Source: Mycolicibacterium sp. P1-18
GTDB taxonomy: Bacteria; Actinomycetota; Actinomycetes; Mycobacteriales; Mycobacteriaceae
Assembly (NCBI RefSeq): GCF_008329535.1
Contig: NZ_NPKR01000007.1
Coordinates: forward strand, 186,001-250,000
Length of the DNA stretch: 64,000 bases
Direction of reading: 5' to 3'
Under the pieces are notes generated by a model that did not search any database, was not told the DNA's origin, and saw nothing but the letters and a program-made list of their open reading frames with translations. The position numbers and the translations under genes are program-made. Positions within the stretch are counted from its first letter, which is position 1. The number at the start of each line of letters is the position of its first letter. Positions 59,236 through 64,000 of the stretch are shown here, in pieces.

Positions 59236-60180
59236 ATGACCATCCAACCGACCGATCCCCTGGGCCGGATGTACGCCGAGTGGACCGAGGAGTTCATCGC
59301 CAATCCCGACATGTCGCTGCGGCTGATGCGGTGGCTGTTCGAGGACTGGCAGCGCGTCACCACCGAGCCGTCCGAGGTCACCTACGTGACCACCGAACTG
59401 GGCGGTGTCCCAGGAATTCTGGTGACGCCGCTGACGGCGGACCCCAGCCAGGTGCTGGTGTTCCTGCACGGCGGCGGCTTCGCGCTGGGCTCGTCCGCCA
59501 GTCACCGCAAGCTGGCCGGCCACGTCGCCAAGGCCTGCGGCACCCACGCCTTCGTCGCCGACTTCCGGCGGGCACCCGAGCACCCCTTCCCGGCCCAACT
59601 CGACGACGCGACAGCGGTGTTCGACGCCCTGGCCGACGGCGGTACCGATCCCGCCGACATCACCTTCGTCGGGGACAGCGCCGGCGCCAGCATCGCCGTC
59701 GCCACGACGCTGCGGATGCTGCGTGACGGCGCACGTACCCCGGGGCTCGTCGTCACCGTCTCGCCGTGGCTCGACATGGAGAACACGGGGGAGACCCTGG
59801 TGACCAACGACGCCACCGACTTCCTGATCACGCGAGAGGGACTGCAGGGCAACATCGACCGCTATCTGTCCGGTGGGGCCGACCCGACCGATCCGCTGGT
59901 GAACCCGCTCTACGCCGACTTCGCTGGCTTCCCGCCGCTGTACGTCACCGCCTCCGACGTCGAATCGCTCTTCTCCGACGCCACCCGCTTGGACGCGCTG
60001 GCCAGGGCGGCGGGCGTGGACGTCACGTTCGACGTCGCGCACGGGGAGCAGCACGTATTCCCGCTCCAGGCAGGCAGCTTGGCGTCTGCCGACGCGGGTG
60101 TCGCCGCCGTCGCCGACTGGTACCGCGCACGCCGCACCGCCAACGCCCATCAACACCGCACCCCATCCGCCGCCGTCTGA
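59236..60180 (+). CDS. Alpha/beta hydrolase (HSL family)
   Basis: The 314-residue esterase has the HSL oxyanion motif FLHGGGFALGS (His78-Gly81) and the nucleophile GDSAGAS with Ser148. DVAHGEQHVFPL carries the catalytic His, and the third residue is probably Asp in ASDVESLF. No signal is seen. ATG at 59236 has GGAGAG upstream. It lies 18 bp before the monooxygenase gene and would hydrolyse the ester or lactone product. Confidence 0.9.
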   Translation: MTIQPTDPLGRMYAEWTEEFIANPDMSLRLMRWLFEDWQRVTTEPSEVTYVTTELGGVPGILVTPLTADPSQVLVFLHGGGFALGSSASHRKLAGHVAKACGTHAFVADFRRAPEHPFPAQLDDATAVFDALADGGTDPADITFVGDSAGASIAVATTLRMLRDGARTPGLVVTVSPWLDMENTGETLVTNDATDFLITREGLQGNIDRYLSGGADPTDPLVNPLYADFAGFPPLYVTASDVESLFSDATRLDALARAAGVDVTFDVAHGEQHVFPLQAGSLASADAGVAAVADWYRARRTANAHQHRTPSAAV

Positions 60181-60198
60181 ACCGAAGGAACAACGACC

Positions 60199-61830
60199 AT
60201 GAGCATCGAAACGCATGACGCCATCGTGATCGGGGCCGGCTTCTCCGGCCTGGCGATCCTGCACCATCTCCGTGAGATCGGCCTGGACACCCTGGTTCTC
60301 GACGCCCAGGACGGCGTCGGTGGAACGTGGCTGGCCAACCGCTACCCGGGCGTGCGCACCGACAGTGAGTACAGCTACTACTCCTTCTCGTTCTCCAAGG
60401 AGGTCCGCGACGAGTGGTCGTGGTCGCAGCGCTACCCGGCGGGACGAGAAGTGTTGTCCTACCTCGACTTCGTGGCCGATCGCCTCGACCTGCGGCGTGA
60501 CATCAGGCTCAACACCCGCGTTCGGTCCGCCCGCTACGACGAGGTCGACAACACCTGGACGGTCGAGATCGAGGGCGGCGCACCCGTGGTGGCCAAGTAT
60601 CTGATCAGCGGCATGGGCGTGCTGTCACAGCCAATCTTCCCCGACATCGCCGGGATCGACACCTTTGGCGGCGAGAAGTACCACACCGCGTACTGGCCGC
60701 GCGATGGCGTCGACCTGGCGGGCAAGCGCGTCGGCCTGATCGGACTGGGCGCCTCGGGGATTCAGATCGTGCCCGAGATCGCCCCGCTGGTCGACGAATT
60801 CGTCGTCTTCCAGCGCACCCCGAACTTCGTGGTGGAGACCACCAACGACGCCGTCACCGAAGCGGACATGGCGTGGCTGAGGGACAACTACGACGCAATC
60901 TACGAGAAGGCCGCCAACCATCCGTTCGGCGTGGCGATGGAGCCCGCCCGCTGTGGCGCGCTGGAGGTCTCCGACGAGGAGCGCCGCGGCATCTTCGAGG
61001 GCAAGTGGAACGAGGGCGGCTTCCACTTCGCGAACGAGTGCTTCAACGACCTCGCCACCAACCACGCCGCCAGCGAGCTGGCCTCGGAGTTCATCCGGTC
61101 CAAGATCCGCGAAATCGTCAAGGACCCCGCCACCGCCGACCTGCTGAGCCCGAAGACATACTCGTTCAACGGCAAGCGCGTGCCCACCGGCCACGGCTAC
61201 TACCACGCGTTCAACCTCGACCACGTCCGCCTGGTCGACACCGCGTCCACACCGATCACCGCGATCACCCCGACGGGCGTGCGCGTCGGCGACACCGAGT
61301 ACGAGCTCGACGTGCTGATCTTCGCCACGGGCTTCGACGCGATGACCGGAACGCTCACCAACATCGACATCGTCGGCCGTGACGGAATCACCCTGCGGGA
61401 CAGGTGGAACCGGGACGGTCTCAAGTCGAATCTCGGCATCGGCGTGCACGGTTTCCCGAACTTCTTCATGTCGCTGGGGCCGCAGACGCCGTACTCGAAC
61501 CTGGTGGTGCCGATTCAGCTTGGCGCCCAGTGGCTGCAGCGTGCCCTGCGCTGGGCCAAGAACAACGACGTCGACGTCTTCGAGGCCACGCAGGAGTCGG
61601 AGGACTGGTGGGCCGGCGAGACCGAGCGCACGGGCAAGGCGACGGTGATGTACACCGAGGGCAAGAAGGCCAAGGCGTGGTTCCTCGGGGAGAACGTGCC
61701 CGGCAAGCCGGAAGCCTTCCTCGTCTACATGGGTGGCGGCCAGGTGTACCAGCAGCATTGCCGCGAGCTGGAGGAGTCGGGCTACCAGGCGCTGCGGGCG
61801 CCCAGTCGGGTCGCCGAGCCGGTGACCTGA
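60199..61830 (+). CDS. Baeyer-Villiger type flavin monooxygenase
   Basis: The 543-residue class B monooxygenase has FAD motif GAGFSG at residues 12-17, a second Rossmann motif GLGASG for NADPH and the BVMO fingerprint FGGEKYHTAYWP at residues 156-167 (FxGxxxHxxxWP). GGTWLANRYPGVRTD is typical of cyclohexanone/phenylacetone-type enzymes. It inserts oxygen in a ketone to give an ester or lactone. ATG at 60199 has GAAGGAA upstream. The hydrolase gene precedes. Confidence 0.94.
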   Translation: MSIETHDAIVIGAGFSGLAILHHLREIGLDTLVLDAQDGVGGTWLANRYPGVRTDSEYSYYSFSFSKEVRDEWSWSQRYPAGREVLSYLDFVADRLDLRRDIRLNTRVRSARYDEVDNTWTVEIEGGAPVVAKYLISGMGVLSQPIFPDIAGIDTFGGEKYHTAYWPRDGVDLAGKRVGLIGLGASGIQIVPEIAPLVDEFVVFQRTPNFVVETTNDAVTEADMAWLRDNYDAIYEKAANHPFGVAMEPARCGALEVSDEERRGIFEGKWNEGGFHFANECFNDLATNHAASELASEFIRSKIREIVKDPATADLLSPKTYSFNGKRVPTGHGYYHAFNLDHVRLVDTASTPITAITPTGVRVGDTEYELDVLIFATGFDAMTGTLTNIDIVGRDGITLRDRWNRDGLKSNLGIGVHGFPNFFMSLGPQTPYSNLVVPIQLGAQWLQRALRWAKNNDVDVFEATQESEDWWAGETERTGKATVMYTEGKKAKAWFLGENVPGKPEAFLVYMGGGQVYQQHCRELEESGYQALRAPSRVAEPVT

Positions 61831-61837
61831 CCCGGGC

Positions 61838-62269
61838 CTACGACAGCGGCGCGGTCAGTTCGACGTTGATGTCGTCGGGATCCTGGAAGGACAGGATGGC
61901 GATGCCGGCGTCGGTCAGGTCGACGACGTCGCCGTGCGTGACGCCCGCCTCCCGTAGTGCGGACTGCGCGGCCTCGAGCGCCGCGCGGTCTGCCACGGCG
62001 AAGCCGATGTGGTCCAGACCGGTTCGCGTGGAATCGAATTCACAGTCACCGACCGGCCGCAGCCCGAAGAGCGTGCCCTGCGGGGTCTGGTAGACCACGC
62101 CGCCGTAGAACTTCTCCGGCGACTCCGTCACGCCGGGTTCGTCCACCGAGTCGGACGCGTCGATGGCGACCGGCCAGCCAAACACCTCGTCGTAGAACTT
62201 CTTCGACCGCGCGATGTCGGTGACGGTGAGGCGGACGTGGTGGAAGCCGGAGCTGTCGATGAGAGCCAT
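61838..62269 (-). CDS. VOC family protein (glyoxalase/dioxygenase fold)
   Basis: The 143-residue protein has two VOC modules: SSGFHHVRLTVTDIARSKKFYDEVFGWPV with a metal-type His, then GLDHIGFAVADRAALEAAQSALREAGV, and LSFQDPDDINVELTA with the Glu. His and Glu metal ligands are present, so a metal-dependent lyase or dioxygenase role is possible. It converges on the monooxygenase gene with a seven-base gap. ATG at 62269. Confidence 0.88.
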   Translation of the reverse strand: MALIDSSGFHHVRLTVTDIARSKKFYDEVFGWPVAIDASDSVDEPGVTESPEKFYGGVVYQTPQGTLFGLRPVGDCEFDSTRTGLDHIGFAVADRAALEAAQSALREAGVTHGDVVDLTDAGIAILSFQDPDDINVELTAPLS

Positions 62270-62320
62270 GCCGCAGGTGTACCCCCAACGGGTGGGCAGG
62301 CCGCAGCCGGGCCACCGAAG

Positions 62321-62797
62321 TCAGGCTTTGGTCACAACCCGGGGTGCGGCGATCGCCTGCTCCATGCCCCTGGTGGCGAGCACGTCGGCCAACTCGTTGT
62401 CGGCGACTCCGGAATGGCCCTTCACCCAGAACCACTCGACCTCGTGCACCGCGCAGGCCGCCTGCAGCCGTTTCCACAGGTCGACGTTCTTGACCGGCTG
62501 CTTGGCCGAGGTCAGCCAGCCGTTGCGTTCCCAGCCGAGAACCCACTTGGTGATGCCGCTGCGGACGTAGGTGCTGTCGGTGTAGAGGTGCACCAGAACG
62601 GGTCGGGTGAGCGCCTCGAGCGCCATGATCGGCGCCGTCAGCTCCATCCGGTTGTTGCTGGTGTCGGTCGGTTCGCCGCCGAACATCTCGCGGACGTGTC
62701 CGCGGTGGCGCAGCACCGCCCCCCAGCCGCCGGGCCCGGGGTTGGGTCGGCACCCGCCGTCGGTGTGGATGACGACGGGGTCGACGGTCTCGGTCAT
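62321..62797 (-). CDS. rnhA: Ribonuclease HI
   Basis: The 158-residue RNase HI has the catalytic carboxylates in VIHTDGGCRPNPGPGG (Asp), NNRMELTAPIMAL (Glu), HLYTDSTYVRSGI (Asp) and GHSGVADNELAD (His and Asp). It removes RNA from RNA-DNA hybrids. ATG at 62797 overlaps the stop of the VOC-like gene (ATGA). Longer sequence upstream in frame is antisense or out of frame to that gene. Placement after a VOC gene is unusual but coupled. Confidence 0.94.
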   Translation of the reverse strand: MTETVDPVVIHTDGGCRPNPGPGGWGAVLRHRGHVREMFGGEPTDTSNNRMELTAPIMALEALTRPVLVHLYTDSTYVRSGITKWVLGWERNGWLTSAKQPVKNVDLWKRLQAACAVHEVEWFWVKGHSGVADNELADVLATRGMEQAIAAPRVVTKA

Positions 62798-63432
62798 GCG
62801 CCGAGGATAGGCGGCGAGATCAGCGCCGTTCGTACCGACATTCCGAATTCGCGATGTCGGAGCGTGGTGATCCGGCGTCCCGGTTGGACGGCGTCCTTGA
62901 CCGGCGACGTCCGGTCGCCGAACGCCTGCACCGTCGTCTCGAGATCCTCGACGACGTAGGTCATCCCCCACGGGGTGGCCGGACCGTCGCCCGCCGTGTC
63001 CGGCGCCCCCACGACCTCGACGATCACCTCTCCCAGGCGGAAGAACACCTGGCGGATCGGCTGGCCGCCGAGTTCGCCGTCGCGCTCCCGGCGGGGGTGC
63101 ACCCCGAGGCCGGCCAGTGCGTCGACGGTCCGGGTCAGGTCCGGCGACAGGAGGACGACGTGGTCGACGGTGACGACGCCGTTGGGGTGCGTCGCGGGGC
63201 TGACGGGGGACGCCGCCGACGCCGTGGTGGGCACGCCGTCGACGTCGTGCACGTCGGCGGGCACGCCGCGCAGCGACCACCCCACGATGCCGGTGCCGCT
63301 CTCGCGTCCGACCAGGCGGACGCCGACGCCGCCGATGCGACACGTCGAGTCGGCGTCGACGGTGAACCCGGCGCGGGTCCAGGACTCCGGGGGATCGGCG
63401 ACGTGGAACTCGGCGACGGTGACGGCGCCCAC
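62794..63432 (-). CDS. VOC family glyoxalase-like protein
   Basis: The 212-residue protein has a VOC half with VDHVVLLSPDLTRTVDALAGLGVHPRRER and GEVIVEVVGAP, and MTYVVEDLETTVQAF nearby. Residues for metal binding are partly kept. The role is unknown. GTG at 63432 shares a base with the TetR stop (TAGTG), and its stop overlaps rnhA. It may be controlled by the TetR gene upstream. Confidence 0.82.
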   Translation of the reverse strand: MGAVTVAEFHVADPPESWTRAGFTVDADSTCRIGGVGVRLVGRESGTGIVGWSLRGVPADVHDVDGVPTTASAASPVSPATHPNGVVTVDHVVLLSPDLTRTVDALAGLGVHPRRERDGELGGQPIRQVFFRLGEVIVEVVGAPDTAGDGPATPWGMTYVVEDLETTVQAFGDRTSPVKDAVQPGRRITTLRHREFGMSVRTALISPPILGA

Positions 63433-64000
63433 TAGGTCGCCAGGCCGTGGGTCAGCAGATCGAGCACGTGCTCGAAGGTAGCGTCCGCGTCCGGCGTCTG
63501 GCCGATGCCCGCCTGCTCGATGGTGACCGAGCCGTGGATGGCGGCCCAGACGACCTGAGCCGACTCGGCCAGATCACGCTCGGCGCCAACGCCTTCCAGG
63601 TCGCCGATCAACCCCGTCAAGACGGTGAAGACCGCCCGGCCCGCCTCCGCAACCTCCGAAGACTGGTCTTCGAGCGGACTGCCGCTCCCGAAGATCAAGG
63701 CGTACCGCGCGGGATGGCGGAGGGCGAAGGCCCGGTAGTTGCGGCAGGCCTGGCGAAAGCGCTCGTCCGGCCCGAGGTCTTTGGGAACGTCGATCGCCTC
63801 GGCGAGTTGGGTCAGTGTCCGCATGGCCAGGGCGACGGTCAACCCGTCCTTGCTCAGAAACCTGTTGTAGACGCTGGTCGGTGACACCTCCGCGGCCACG
63901 GCCACGGCGCGAACGGTGACGCCGGCGCTGCCGTCCCGGTCCAGCACGGTCTCGGCCGCGCGAAGGAGCGCGGCCGAGACCTCGTGGCTGGCGGTGCGGC
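63432..64000 (-). CDS. TetR family transcriptional regulator (5' truncated by window)
   Basis: The frame is open to the right edge, so the start is outside. About 189 residues are visible. The TetR helix-turn-helix is near the visible N terminus (SAALLRAAETVLDRDGSAGVTVRAVAVAAEVSPTSVYNRFLSKDGLTVALAMRTL). A TetR_C_13/WHG-type ligand domain follows (CRNYRAFALRHPARYALIFGSGS). It is upstream of the VOC and rnhA genes, coupled by TAGTG. Ligand unknown. Confidence 0.88.
   Translation of the reverse strand, partial: RTASHEVSAALLRAAETVLDRDGSAGVTVRAVAVAAEVSPTSVYNRFLSKDGLTVALAMRTLTQLAEAIDVPKDLGPDERFRQACRNYRAFALRHPARYALIFGSGSPLEDQSSEVAEAGRAVFTVLTGLIGDLEGVGAERDLAESAQVVWAAIHGSVTIEQAGIGQTPDADATFEHVLDLLTHGLAT

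Overview
The window reads as chromosomal DNA of a high-GC actinobacterium, very probably an environmental Mycobacterium (Mycolicibacterium type). Supporting marks are a sigK-rskA pair beside a DUF1365 gene, a Pol-PE-Lig LigD with a Lys-rich-tailed Ku, a 13E12-type DUF222/HNH gene with a LexA SOS box of mycobacterial form, a hemophore-like exported protein, a KstR-type steroid operator and an F420-type LLM oxidoreductase. Genes are dense, with many ATGA, GTGA and TGATG junctions. I see no insertion sequence, prophage or CRISPR array.

Layout, 1-15 kb. A GAF-ANTAR gene cut by the left edge is followed by a zinc alcohol dehydrogenase divergent from its TetR regulator. A minus-strand operon (7.4-9.1 kb and down to 2.1 kb) carries a CocE/NonD hydrolase and a complete dipeptide-type ABC importer. 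It diverges from another TetR gene across a 30-bp near-perfect palindrome. Then come tRNA-Arg(CCT), CsbD, an LLM oxidoreductase, a YbdK-type ligase, and rskA-sigK with a DUF1365 gene that has a SigK-like promoter.

14.5-29 kb. An amidohydrolase-APC permease pair, a STAS protein, and mntH with a gamma-glutamylcyclotransferase/poly-gamma-glutamate hydrolase fusion behind an MntR-like palindrome. Next is a KstR-box unit: an SDR, an amine-dehydrogenase-like protein and two tiny exported proteins. A complete ribose operon follows (LacI regulator, binding protein, permease, ATPase, rbsK, rbsD), then a third small exported protein and the hemophore-like gene.

29-43.3 kb. ku (minus) and ligD (plus) flank a polyol block: PfkB kinase, mannitol dehydrogenase, a SorC-type regulator, a four-gene sugar ABC importer, a DUF4032 kinase-like gene, and the SOS-controlled 13E12 gene.

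43.4-64 kb. A 949-residue AAA-LuxR regulator diverges from a seven-gene run of oxidoreductases that includes a GH1 glycosidase. A catabolic cluster around an AcoR-like regulator combines 3-hydroxyacyl-CoA dehydrogenase, iron ADH, ALDH, SDR, alpha/beta hydrolase and a Baeyer-Villiger monooxygenase, which together suit ketone or cyclic-alcohol degradation through an ester or lactone. The window ends with VOC genes, RNase HI and a TetR gene cut by the right edge.
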